From positions 1 to 9,746 of the forward strand of contig CAZQAO010000034.1 of assembly GCA_964591225.1 (NCBI GenBank): 9,746 bases of DNA. Direction: 5' to 3'. Positions 1 to 6,356 of the stretch are shown here, piece by piece. The position numbers and the translations under genes were made by a program. The DNA is from MGBC108787 sp964591225 (GTDB taxonomy: Bacteria; Bacillota_I; Bacilli_A; RF39; UBA660). The first letter of the stretch is position 1. Each line of letters starts with the position of its first letter. The notes beneath the pieces are model-generated. The model made no database searches, was not told the DNA's origin, and worked only from the letters and a program-made list of their open reading frames with translations.

Positions 1-1551
1 AATAGACTCAATTTCTTCATTGATAGATTCTATTTCAGCATCCATATTTTCTTCAGCATGGGATTCTAAAGTTTCAGTTTCTTGCGAATTTTCTAAATCA
101 TTATTTGTTTCGGTATCTTTAGATTCTATGTTTTCCTTGTTTTCTGAAATAGTAGCTTCTTCTGGTTTTATTTCAGGAGATTGTTCTTCAGATTCTAAAT
201 TAGTCTTATTTTCATTATCGCTAGAAACTTCGGGAGTAACTATTTCCGCTTCTTTAATTTCTTCATTTTCTAATGGTTTATCTTCTTCTGGAACAGGAGT
301 TTTTTCGTCATTAGTTTTGCCCATTAGAGCATTACGAATTTGAATATCATTATCATTAGCTCCTAGATCATCTTCAATATCTATAACTCTTAAAATTTCT
401 TCAAAACTAGTTAAACCTTCAATTACTTTAGTTAAACCATCTTCTAATAAAGTAGATGTTTCACCTTTTCGATAAACTAATTTTCTCAATTCTTCTTTTC
501 TAACATTATTAGTAATCGCATCTCTTAAATTTTGATTAATATCTAAAACTTCTTGTAATGCTAAACGACCTTTATAGCCTTTATAACATTCATTACATCC
601 TACTGGGGTATATAAATCAGTAATATCGATACCTAAAACTTGTTTAAAAACATTTTTTTCATAATCGGTAGCTGGTCTAGAACTACGACATTTAGGACAT
701 AATTTTTTAACTAAACGTTGGCTTATAATACCAGATAGGGCAGAACCTAATAAGTAACGTTCAACTTCCATATCTAACAATCTTTCAATTGTATTTAATG
801 AGTTATTAGTATGGATCGTTGATAATACTAAGTGCCCAGTAATAGAAGCCCGAACAGCAATACGAGCCGTTTCATCATCCCGAATTTCACCAATCATGAT
901 AACATCAGGGTCTTGCCGCAAGATACTTCTTAAAGCATTGGCAAAAGTTAACCCAATTTCACTCATAGTTTGAACTTGATTAATACCCGTTAATTTCATT
1001 TCGACGGGATCTTCAACGGTAATAATATTTCGTTCGGAAGTATTTAAAATTTGAAGCATAGAATAAACTGTCGTCGATTTACCAGTACCAGTAGCACCAG
1101 TAATAAGAATTATACCACTAGGAATTTCAATCATTTTTTTAACTTTTTCATAGTTTTCTTTAGAAAAACCAAGAGATTCTAAACCATTACTACTCATACT
1201 ATAATCCAAAATACGAATAACTACTTTTTCGCCAAAGACAATAGGCAGAGTAGAAACCCGCAAATCTAATTCTTGACCAGCAATATTTTTAATCGAACCA
1301 TCTTGAGGAAGACGAGATTCAGTTATATTCATCCCAGAAATAATTTTAATTCTCGTAATAAGGGGATTTTTAACATTTTCGGGAACTTCGGCATAATCAA
1401 CTAATTCGCCATCTACCCGAATACGAACCTTTAAGATAGTAGGAGTAGGGTCAAAGTGAATATCACTAGCATTTTTTTTAGCAGCATCCAAAATAATCTC
1501 GTTAACAATGTCAACTACTGGTGTTCGTTCATATTCGAATTCTCTAAACAT
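1..1551 (-). CDS. Type IV pilus / type II secretion assembly ATPase (GspE/PilB family), 3'-truncated by window edge
   Basis: Hexameric ATPase of the GspE/PulE/PilB family, which powers pilin or pseudopilin assembly from the cytoplasmic face of the membrane. I translated 517 residues with no stop before the left edge. The ATG at 1549-1551 follows AGGTGATAGC. Residues 1-130 are the N2-type domain. Walker A is GATGTGKST (152-160), the Asp box ITVEDPVE (177-184), Walker B DPDVIMIGEIRD (214-225) and the His box TGHLVLSTIHTNN (238-250). Cys285, Cys288, Cys319 and Cys322 form the tetracysteine zinc site of the family. The long N1 domain of classical PilB is absent. The recognisable fold ends near residue 400. 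Residues 411-517 form an acidic low-complexity tail with about 37 Glu/Asp and no Arg, continuing out of the window. The family call is secure; pilus versus competence versus secretion cannot be decided here. Confidence 0.95.
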   Translation of the reverse strand, partial: MFREFEYERTPVVDIVNEIILDAAKKNASDIHFDPTPTILKVRIRVDGELVDYAEVPENVKNPLITRIKIISGMNITESRLPQDGSIKNIAGQELDLRVSTLPIVFGEKVVIRILDYSMSSNGLESLGFSKENYEKVKKMIEIPSGIILITGATGTGKSTTVYSMLQILNTSERNIITVEDPVEMKLTGINQVQTMSEIGLTFANALRSILRQDPDVIMIGEIRDDETARIAVRASITGHLVLSTIHTNNSLNTIERLLDMEVERYLLGSALSGIISQRLVKKLCPKCRSSRPATDYEKNVFKQVLGIDITDLYTPVGCNECYKGYKGRLALQEVLDINQNLRDAITNNVRKEELRKLVYRKGETSTLLEDGLTKVIEGLTSFEEILRVIDIEDDLGANDNDIQIRNALMGKTNDEKTPVPEEDKPLENEEIKEAEIVTPEVSSDNENKTNLESEEQSPEIKPEEATISENKENIESKDTETNNDLENSQETETLESHAEENMDAEIESINEEIESI

Positions 1552-1582
1552 GCTATCACCTAGACCTTCTTATTCTGCTAAT

Positions 1583-1611
1583 ATTATATCGTAAACATTT
1601 TCAAGTTACAA
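1583..1611 (-). promoter_or_regulatory. Promoter of the GspE/PilB-family gene
   Basis: Minus-strand sigma-A-type promoter: -35 TTGTAA (1611-1606), 17-bp spacer, -10 TATAAT (1588-1583, perfect consensus). It lies about 30 bases upstream of the ATG at 1551 and downstream of the terminator of the preceding miniprotein gene. The ATPase gene therefore starts its own transcript. Confidence 0.8.
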
Positions 1612-1634
1612 GAAAAACACTGCTAAAAAGGCAT

Positions 1635-1656
1635 AAAAAAACTGATTTAAAATCAG
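1635..1656 (-). terminator. Rho-independent terminator after the 33-aa miniprotein
   Basis: On the minus strand a small hairpin (CTGAT, five-base loop TTTAA, ATCAG; alternatively a seven-base-pair stem with a one-base centre) is followed directly by seven T. It lies 9 bases past the miniprotein stop codon and before the next minus-strand promoter. The stem is short, so termination may be partial. Confidence 0.65.
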
Positions 1657-1664
1657 ATATTTAC

Positions 1665-1766
1665 TTATCTTGCTTGTATTATATAGGCGACAATAGTTCC
1701 AAATACACTTCCCACCATTAAAAATACCATTATCCATACAGCTATCTTTCTAGTTTTCTTTTTCAC
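1665..1766 (-). CDS. 33-residue single-pass membrane miniprotein
   Basis: Short gene, GTG start at 1766-1764 and TAA stop at 1667-1665. The GTG is preceded by AGAGGTGA with a four-base gap, a strong ribosome binding site. The protein has a basic N-terminus (MKKKTRK), then one hydrophobic segment at about residues 8-30 and a short tail (IIQAR). This is the pattern of a single membrane helix with the N-terminus in the cytoplasm. Size and layout resemble the Bacillota miniproteins Prli42 (membrane anchor of the stressosome) and DUF4044, but I cannot assign it to either without an alignment. A dedicated terminator follows at 1656-1635. A weak promoter is possible on the minus strand (TTTACT at 1817-1812, TAAATT at 1794-1789, 17-bp spacing). 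The gene is divergent from the SpoIIM-like gene. Function unknown. Confidence 0.75.
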   Translation of the reverse strand: MKKKTRKIAVWIMVFLMVGSVFGTIVAYIIQAR

Positions 1767-1839
1767 GTTTTCACCTCTAACAGTTATAAATTTATCATAT
1801 TTTTTTATAGAAGTAAATAAGATTTATTAAGGTGATACT

Positions 1840-2409
1840 ATGAAAAAATGGAGGACAAGCCTAGAACAACATAAATATTTATTTCTTTTTTTAAGTATTC
1901 TTTTTATTTTTGGCATTCTTAGTGGCATTCTTTTTTATTACAAACAAGATTTAGGAGTCCAAAAGAATATCTTGATCAATGCGCAAAATATGTTTGGTCA
2001 TAATATTTTTACCATTAAAAACATCGGTATTCATTTAGGTTGTATCTTACTTTTAATAGCGGCTTCTTTTCTATTTTTAGCCCCCCTTATATTTATTTTC
2101 TTATTCTTTTTTGAAGGAGTTAGTTTAGGGTTTGTCATTCCAATATTTTTCTCTTTATATAAATGGAAAGCAATTCTTGTCTTTGGCTTATATTTTATTT
2201 TAGTTAAAGGTATATATTTAATTTTAATTTACTATTTTTTTGTTAATTTAATTTTATTCTGTCAAAAATTTAAAGAATATTTTAAATATAAAAAATTAAA
2301 TTTCTTAACTATCTTAAAAAAATTATTTATATTAGGGTTATTTATTATTTTAAATGATGTCTTAATTTACTTTTTTGCCAATAAATTATTTATTTTTCTT
2401 TTTAATTAA
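1840..2409 (+). CDS. SpoIIM-like (DUF95 family) integral membrane protein
   Basis: Very hydrophobic 189-residue protein with about four or five membrane segments: roughly 13-34, 63-80, 80-104, 110-142 and 162-188. The short N-terminal amphipathic piece, the helix with LFIFGILSG, and the motif FEGVSLGFVIPIF (91-103) followed by a Lys-containing loop match the SpoIIM layout. B. subtilis SpoIIM, part of the engulfment complex with SpoIID and SpoIIP, is slightly longer at about 214 residues. The family also occurs in non-sporulating bacteria, so this gene alone does not prove sporulation. The ATG follows AAGGTGATAC. In B. subtilis spoIIM lies near xerD; here xerD is about 4 kb away across dif, which may be a trace of old gene order. 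Family call fairly good; role inferred. Confidence 0.75.
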   Translation: MKKWRTSLEQHKYLFLFLSILFIFGILSGILFYYKQDLGVQKNILINAQNMFGHNIFTIKNIGIHLGCILLLIAASFLFLAPLIFIFLFFFEGVSLGFVIPIFFSLYKWKAILVFGLYFILVKGIYLILIYYFFVNLILFCQKFKEYFKYKKLNFLTILKKLFILGLFIILNDVLIYFFANKLFIFLFN

Positions 2410-2429
2410 CAGTATTTTTCCTGACTTTA

Positions 2430-2438
2430 TGCTATAAT
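2430..2438 (+). promoter_or_regulatory. Extended -10 promoter of mnmA
   Basis: TGC directly before a perfect TATAAT (2433-2438) forms an extended -10 element. No good -35 hexamer is present at the usual distance (CAGTAT). It lies 22 bases upstream of the mnmA ATG, between the SpoIIM-like stop and mnmA, so mnmA can be transcribed separately. Confidence 0.7.
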
Positions 2439-2460
2439 AGGGAAGAATTTAGGTGATGAA

Positions 2461-3564
2461 ATGACAAAAGTTATTGTGGGCATGAGTGGGGGAGTTGATT
2501 CTGCAGTCGCCGCTTATTTATTACAACAAGAGGGTTACGAAGTAGAAGGTCTTTTTATGCGTAATTGGGATTCATTAGTCAATAATGATATTACCGGTAA
2601 TCCGAATTTAAATAATGATATTTGTCCCCAAGAACAAGATTATAACGATGCTTTAGAAACATGTAAAATATTAGGTATTCCCTTGCATCGAGTCGATTTT
2701 ATTAAAGAATATTGGGATTATGTCTTTACTTATTTTTTAGAGGAATTAAAAAGGGGACGTACTCCTAATCCGGATTTATTATGTAATAAATTTATTAAAT
2801 TTGATTTATTTAAAAAAGAAGCTCAAAAACTAGGAGCTGATTATATTGCTACTGGCCACTATGCCCAAACTAAACAAGGTCGACTTTATAGGGGAGTTGA
2901 TCAAAATAAAGATCAAAGTTATTTTTTAGCTATGTTAAGTAAAGACCAACTCCAAAATGTTTTATTTCCGGTCGGAGTTTTAGAAAAATCTCAAGTTCGC
3001 GAAGAAGCTAGTAAACTTCATTTAAATGTCGCTAAGAAAAAGGATTCAACTGGAATTTGCTTTATTGGGGAAAGAAATTATCAAGAGTTTATTAAAAATT
3101 ATTTAAAACCTAATCCTGGAGATATCGTAGATGTCGCTACTAGAGAAGTAATTGGCAAGCATACAGGACTTATGAATTATACGATAGGACAACGCCGAAA
3201 CGTTGGTATTAGTGGAAATGAAAAGCGGCATTACGTATGTGGTAAAGATGTTTCCAAAAATATTTTATATGTTGCTTTTGGCAATAGTGATTATCTTTAT
3301 AGTGATGCTTGTTTATTAGAAGATGTAAACTGGATTAATCCCGATGTACCGGTTAATTGTACAGCTAAGTTTCGGTATCGCATGAAAGATATTCCCGTTA
3401 CCATTGAAAAAATCGATGCTACTCATGTTAAAGTTCATTATCCTACTAAAGCGAAATCTGTAACTCCTGGTCAAGCTTGTGTTATCTACAATCAAGAAGA
3501 ATGTTTAGGATGTGGTATTATTACCGAAATTTATAAAGAGGGCAAAAAACTAGATTATTTATAA
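2461..3564 (+). CDS. mnmA: tRNA-specific 2-thiouridylase MnmA
   Basis: Cytoplasmic enzyme that thiolates the wobble uridine (U34) of tRNAs for Lys, Glu and Gln, using ATP to adenylate the base and sulfur from a cysteine desulfurase relay. The 367 residues are normal family length. The PP-loop SGGVDS is at residues 9-14. The catalytic Cys pair is Cys108 (in TPNPDLLCNKFIKF) and Cys200 (in DSTGICFIGERNY), with ATGHYA at 130-135 and the GQRRNVGI segment typical of the tRNA-binding region. The loop after FMRNWD (residues 38-59, rich in Asn and Asp, ending CPQEQDY) is longer than in B. subtilis or E. coli and resembles the Mollicutes form as I remember it. The ATG follows AGGTGATGAA. No terminator is visible before the next promoter. 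Confidence 0.97.
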   Translation: MTKVIVGMSGGVDSAVAAYLLQQEGYEVEGLFMRNWDSLVNNDITGNPNLNNDICPQEQDYNDALETCKILGIPLHRVDFIKEYWDYVFTYFLEELKRGRTPNPDLLCNKFIKFDLFKKEAQKLGADYIATGHYAQTKQGRLYRGVDQNKDQSYFLAMLSKDQLQNVLFPVGVLEKSQVREEASKLHLNVAKKKDSTGICFIGERNYQEFIKNYLKPNPGDIVDVATREVIGKHTGLMNYTIGQRRNVGISGNEKRHYVCGKDVSKNILYVAFGNSDYLYSDACLLEDVNWINPDVPVNCTAKFRYRMKDIPVTIEKIDATHVKVHYPTKAKSVTPGQACVIYNQEECLGCGIITEIYKEGKKLDYL

Positions 3565-3573
3565 CTTTACAGT

Positions 3574-3603
3574 CATTTACACTTGACAAAAAAGTGTTAA
3601 ATG
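3574..3603. promoter_or_regulatory. Inverted repeat over the XRE-gene promoter, candidate operator
   Basis: CATTTACACTT (3574-3584) and AAGTGTTAAATG (3592-3603) are inverted repeats separated by seven bases and differing by one inserted base. The inner part, ACACTT/AAGTGT, is perfect. The dyad covers the -35 hexamer and most of the spacer of the promoter at 3583-3610. There is no T-run after it, so a terminator for mnmA is less likely. An operator bound by the downstream XRE protein (autoregulation) is the natural inference. Confidence 0.6.
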
Positions 3604-3610
3604 ATATAAT
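3583..3610 (+). promoter_or_regulatory. Consensus sigma-A promoter of the XRE regulator gene
   Basis: Perfect TTGACA (3583-3588) and perfect TATAAT (3605-3610) with a 16-bp spacer, the strongest promoter in the window by eye. Transcription should start near 3617, so any translation start at 3594 would lie upstream of the transcript. Confidence 0.9.
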
Positions 3611-3641
3611 TTATATCGTAAAATGCAAAAGGAGTGTAGTC

Positions 3642-4418
3642 ATGAAAAGATTAAACGAACTATTACAAGAATTAGGAATATCAAAAGTTAGATTAGCCAA
3701 ATATTTAGGAGTATCAAGACAAATGGTTTATAACTATTTAGAATTAGATGATATTAATAAATGGCCAAAAGAGAAGAAGATTCTATTATTTAAATTATTA
3801 GATATTGAAGATGGCGATGAAAAAACCATTAGTAATATAAAAGTTACGACTGACTATTTAATGGCTGTCGAATCAAGATTAAATCAAGGAGTAAAAACTA
3901 CTAGTGATTTAGATAATTATTTTGATTTAAAAGGTTTAAATAAAGAAGAACAAACTTTACTTGCTGATATAATGTATTTATTAAAAGAAAAATTATTAGA
4001 TGATCAAAAAAAAGAAGAAAACTACTATGCCGTTTTATACTTATATCATCTCTTACAATCTATTGATAATGTTCCGGAAATAAAATATATTTTAGGTTAT
4101 ATGTCTAAAACTACTGGTTTTATTAGTCCTGATGAATACCGTTTCAATGAAGATAAACAATTTATCTTTGAAGGTATTTTATATTCTGCTTTAACTTTAT
4201 ATAATAATGGGGGGGCTAGTCGTAGTAAACTAGCTGAAAGTCATAAACGTTTTGTTCAAGAAATTGAGCAAAAAAATGAAGAAAAATTAAGTAGAACTCA
4301 ACAATTAAATACTATTCGAATTCAAGCTTTAAAAGAATTAGGTTATACTGAAATGAATGAATCTAATGCGGCCGAGATTATTGAAAAGATTGCGGAAATT
4401 GAATCAAGAAAAGTGTAA
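3642..4418 (+). CDS. XRE-type helix-turn-helix protein, probable transcriptional regulator
   Basis: Encodes 258 residues. The open frame extends upstream to a GTG at 3594, but that codon is inside the promoter. The ATG at 3642 has AAAAGGAG (3627-3634) seven bases before it, so I chose it. Residues 12-32 are a Cro/C1-type helix-turn-helix (KVRLAKYLGVSRQMVYNY) and should bind DNA. Residues 60-190 are helical and of no family I recognise; they could serve oligomerisation or ligand binding. Residues 195-258 are charged and Glu/Lys-rich, possibly a coiled coil. The gene is apparently monocistronic, with its own promoter, candidate operator and terminator. High promoter strength plus an overlapping dyad suggests self-repression. 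Its targets elsewhere are unknown. It is the last gene before dif on the left side. Confidence 0.85.
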   Translation: MKRLNELLQELGISKVRLAKYLGVSRQMVYNYLELDDINKWPKEKKILLFKLLDIEDGDEKTISNIKVTTDYLMAVESRLNQGVKTTSDLDNYFDLKGLNKEEQTLLADIMYLLKEKLLDDQKKEENYYAVLYLYHLLQSIDNVPEIKYILGYMSKTTGFISPDEYRFNEDKQFIFEGILYSALTLYNNGGASRSKLAESHKRFVQEIEQKNEEKLSRTQQLNTIRIQALKELGYTEMNESNAAEIIEKIAEIESRKV

Positions 4419-4431
4419 GCTTTTCTTTTTT
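4406..4431 (+). terminator. Terminator overlapping the XRE-gene stop codon
   Basis: AAGAAAAG (4406-4413), loop TGTAAG, CTTTTCTT (4420-4427), then further T to 4431. The stem is eight perfect base pairs, AT-rich. The TAA stop codon (4416-4418) lies in the hairpin loop, so the last codons and the terminator share the same bases. Confidence 0.65.
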
Positions 4432-4892
4432 AGTACCCTACTTCTATAAAGGATAGAAAAGGGGAAGGAGTATTATTTTTCTAAAACTAATTAATTACTA
4501 TATTAAAATTAATCGATTTAGTTAATAAAAGATATATAGTAAATAATATTATTTATTCATTTAAAATGATAAATAAGAGCTTTATAAAATAAACTTAACT
4601 TTTTTTAAAAGATACAACTCCCCTCTTTTTTATTTAAGTTAAAGAGAAGAGTATATATAATATTATATCTAAATAATTTAAATAAATAGATATATATTAG
4701 ATAAAGAGAATAATTAATCATTAATCAAAAATAGTTATAAATAGTTAATAGATAATTAATAAATAGAATGAAAATATATATTATTAATTAACTATAAATA
4801 TCCTTATTAATTACTTATTTAGATTAGAAAAATATAGGTATTTAGCAGTTTCATATAATATATATTATGTTAACTTATATATTTTACTTCTT
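4432..4892. other. Very AT-rich gene-free region between convergent genes (terminus region)
   Basis: No credible coding sequence on either strand. I counted 38 G or C in the 300 bases 4501-4800 (about 13%) and 64 in 4441-4860 (about 15%). Contents: a hairpin at 4436-4463 (CCCT + TTCTAT pairing with ATAGAA + AGGG); an imperfect hairpin at 4617-4652 (ACTC and CTCTTT pairing with AAAGAG and GAGT, with a 2x2 mismatch); a bulged inverted repeat at 4741-4795 (ATAGTTA...ATTAATAA against TTATTAAT-TAACTAT); tandem AATAGTTA copies ten bases apart at 4730-4747; and the dif site at 4848-4875. In DNA this AT-rich, many short inverted repeats are expected by chance. No DnaA-box cluster is visible. Confidence 0.8.
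4848..4875 (+). other. dif: dif site: XerC/XerD chromosome dimer resolution site
   Basis: A 28-bp site with canonical layout: XerC-side arm GTTTCATATAA (4848-4858), central region TATATA (4859-4864), XerD-side arm TTATGTTAACT (4865-4875). Compared from memory with B. subtilis dif, 23 of 28 bases agree; the centre is identical and the XerD arm differs at one base. Compared with E. coli dif, the XerD arm also differs at one base. As usual, the XerC arm is the more divergent. XerC and XerD bind the arms and exchange strands at the centre, with XerD activated by FtsK/SpoIIIE at the septum. The site lies at the junction of convergent genes in the most AT-rich part of the window, and xerD is 1.65 kb away. 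Confidence 0.9.
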
Positions 4893-5519
4893 TTATAAAG
4901 CGTTAATAAAAGCCATAAATAACTTTTTAGAGTAACCATCGTGATATAAACTTTCTGGATGCCATTGTACTCCAATAAAAAAGCGTTTTCTAGCATCTTC
5001 AATAGCTTCAATACATAAATCTTCTGATACCGCACTTACAGTTAAATTAGTACTGGTAATATGTTCTATATGGCGACTATTGACTAATAGTTCTGAAGAA
5101 CCTAAAATCTGATATAATTTACTATCTTGTTTTATTTGAACAGTATGAACGTACTTCTCTATACTTTGATGCGTATTATCTTTTAAATATTCTAAATTAC
5201 CATTAAAGGCTAAAGCCATTAGTTGCATTCCTAAACATATTCCTAGTGTGGGAATATCATTATCATACAAATAGTTAACGATTTTTTCATCTATTTCATG
5301 GGCATCCATACCACCTGGTAAAATAATACCCTGACACATATTTAGGGCCTTCTCTACTCTCTTCCATTCTTCATAAATATTATTTTTAAAAGATACGGGA
5401 ATACCAATGATCTGAATATTAAACCGACATAAATAGATTAATAAATCTTCTCTGATAGCTAATAAATCGGCATTGGCTTTACTTTTAAAATCTCTTAAAA
5501 TTATACCTACTGTTTTCAT
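4893..5519 (-). CDS. Class I glutamine amidotransferase, peptidase C26 (PuuD-like) family
   Basis: Cytoplasmic 208-residue hydrolase with the class I amidotransferase fold. It shows the oxyanion segment ILPGGMDAHE (66-75), the nucleophile elbow GICLGMQ with Cys95, and the catalytic His187 and Glu189 in VQWHPES. VNSRHIEHI (146-154) corresponds to the conserved VNSxHHQ segment of C26 enzymes. That family includes gamma-glutamyl-GABA hydrolase PuuD and other gamma-glutamyl hydrolases, so cleavage of a gamma-glutamyl amide is the likely reaction. At 208 residues it is shorter than PuuD (about 254), and the substrate cannot be read from sequence. The ATG follows AAAGGGGATTTTT. The gene starts 14 bases after the ZIP transporter stop on the same strand, so co-transcription is likely. 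No clear terminator is seen after it; the dif region follows. Confidence 0.85.
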   Translation of the reverse strand: MKTVGIILRDFKSKANADLLAIREDLLIYLCRFNIQIIGIPVSFKNNIYEEWKRVEKALNMCQGIILPGGMDAHEIDEKIVNYLYDNDIPTLGICLGMQLMALAFNGNLEYLKDNTHQSIEKYVHTVQIKQDSKLYQILGSSELLVNSRHIEHITSTNLTVSAVSEDLCIEAIEDARKRFFIGVQWHPESLYHDGYSKKLFMAFINAL

Positions 5520-5533
5520 AAAAATCCCCTTTT

Positions 5534-6286
5534 CTATAAAAAGAAATGATTTATAACTATTAAAATAATTCCCGCTAAGAAGCCTTTAATAATATAAGAA
5601 TTTTCTTTATATTTTAAAGTTTCGGGTAAAATCTCTTCAATAGATATCGTAATCATAATGCCAGCGACAAATAAAAGGACGATACTTATTAAAGAATCAG
5701 TAATATAGTTTTTAAATAAGACAAAAGCAAGTATTGCCCCTAAGGGTTCCGCAAAACCGGATAAGAACGTCTTTTTTAGGGCTTCTTTTTTGCTTTTAGT
5801 AGAATAATATATTGGTACCGCAATACTAATTCCTTCAGGGATATTATGAAGCATAATAGCTAGTCCTAAATGAATACCCATATTCATATCTTGCATTGAA
5901 CTTAAGAATGTAGCGACACCTTCGGGAAAATTATGTAACATTAAAGCTATCATATTTAAAATACCGAGAGTATATAAACTATTACAGTTAGTTTTAGCTT
6001 TTTCAATTTTATTAATTAAAAGTTTGATGCCAACAATACCGGTGACAATGGCTAAAACGGCGAGGACAATCCCTTTTTTTAGATTTTCTTTTAATAAAAC
6101 ACTTAAAGAATTAGGAATTAAATCGGTAATACTAATACCAATCATAATCATTAAAGAAAAGCTTAAACAAAAAGTAATAAATTTGGCTCTATTCTCTTCT
6201 TTGACTTTTAAAAAGACGATAAAAGCTCCTAAAACTGTCGATAATCCTGCAATGGTAGAAACTAGTAAAGGTCCAATTATTTCCAT
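5534..6286 (-). CDS. zupT: ZIP-family divalent metal transporter (ZupT-like)
   Basis: Membrane transporter of the ZIP family, which imports Zn2+ and often Fe2+ or Mn2+. The 250 residues match bacterial ZupT length (about 257). About eight membrane helices are visible. The metal-site signatures are complete: HNFPEG (118-123) on helix 4 and HNIPEG (147-152) on helix 5, followed by SGFAEPLGA (176-184) with Glu180, and EEILPE (217-222) near the end. A Lys-rich cytoplasmic loop at 91-99 lacks the His-rich stretch of many ZIPs. The start has GGTGAT (6295-6290) three bases before the ATG. It is the first gene of a probable two-gene operon with the glutamine amidotransferase. I see no Zur or MntR box or riboswitch upstream. 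Metal preference is not determinable; the gene symbol marks the closest bacterial prototype. Confidence 0.9.
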   Translation of the reverse strand: MEIIGPLLVSTIAGLSTVLGAFIVFLKVKEENRAKFITFCLSFSLMIMIGISITDLIPNSLSVLLKENLKKGIVLAVLAIVTGIVGIKLLINKIEKAKTNCNSLYTLGILNMIALMLHNFPEGVATFLSSMQDMNMGIHLGLAIMLHNIPEGISIAVPIYYSTKSKKEALKKTFLSGFAEPLGAILAFVLFKNYITDSLISIVLLFVAGIMITISIEEILPETLKYKENSYIIKGFLAGIILIVINHFFL

Positions 6287-6356
6287 GCAATCACCATTAC
6301 AATTTATGAATTAAGTTTAATAAAAAGTACATAATAAAGGTAGGAGGTAATAGATT

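Noticed and set aside
20..343. Plus-strand open frame of 107 codons rich in Ser, Phe and Leu
   Set aside because: It is the antisense shadow of the acidic tail of the minus-strand ATPase. Glu/Asp codons read backward give Ser/Phe/Leu. No ribosome binding site.
3574..3603. Inverted repeat read as an mnmA terminator
   Set aside because: AT-rich stem with no following T-run, and it overlaps a consensus promoter; an operator fits better.
4471..4551. Small gene after the GGGGAAGGAG sequence
   Set aside because: No ATG, GTG or TTG at suitable distance; the frame would need an AUU start and ends quickly.
4721..4762. Possible CRISPR or iteron array (repeated AATAGTTA and ATTAAT words)
   Set aside because: The words are short, irregularly spaced and expected in about 13% G+C DNA; no conserved repeat-spacer pattern.
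4432..4892. oriC or plasmid-type origin suggested by high AT content
   Set aside because: No TTATCCACA-type DnaA boxes or iterons, no dnaA/dnaN/rep gene, and the dif site argues for the terminus.
6024..6314. Plus-strand open frame of 96 codons
   Set aside because: Fully antisense to the ZIP transporter, which has intact motifs; no family resemblance.
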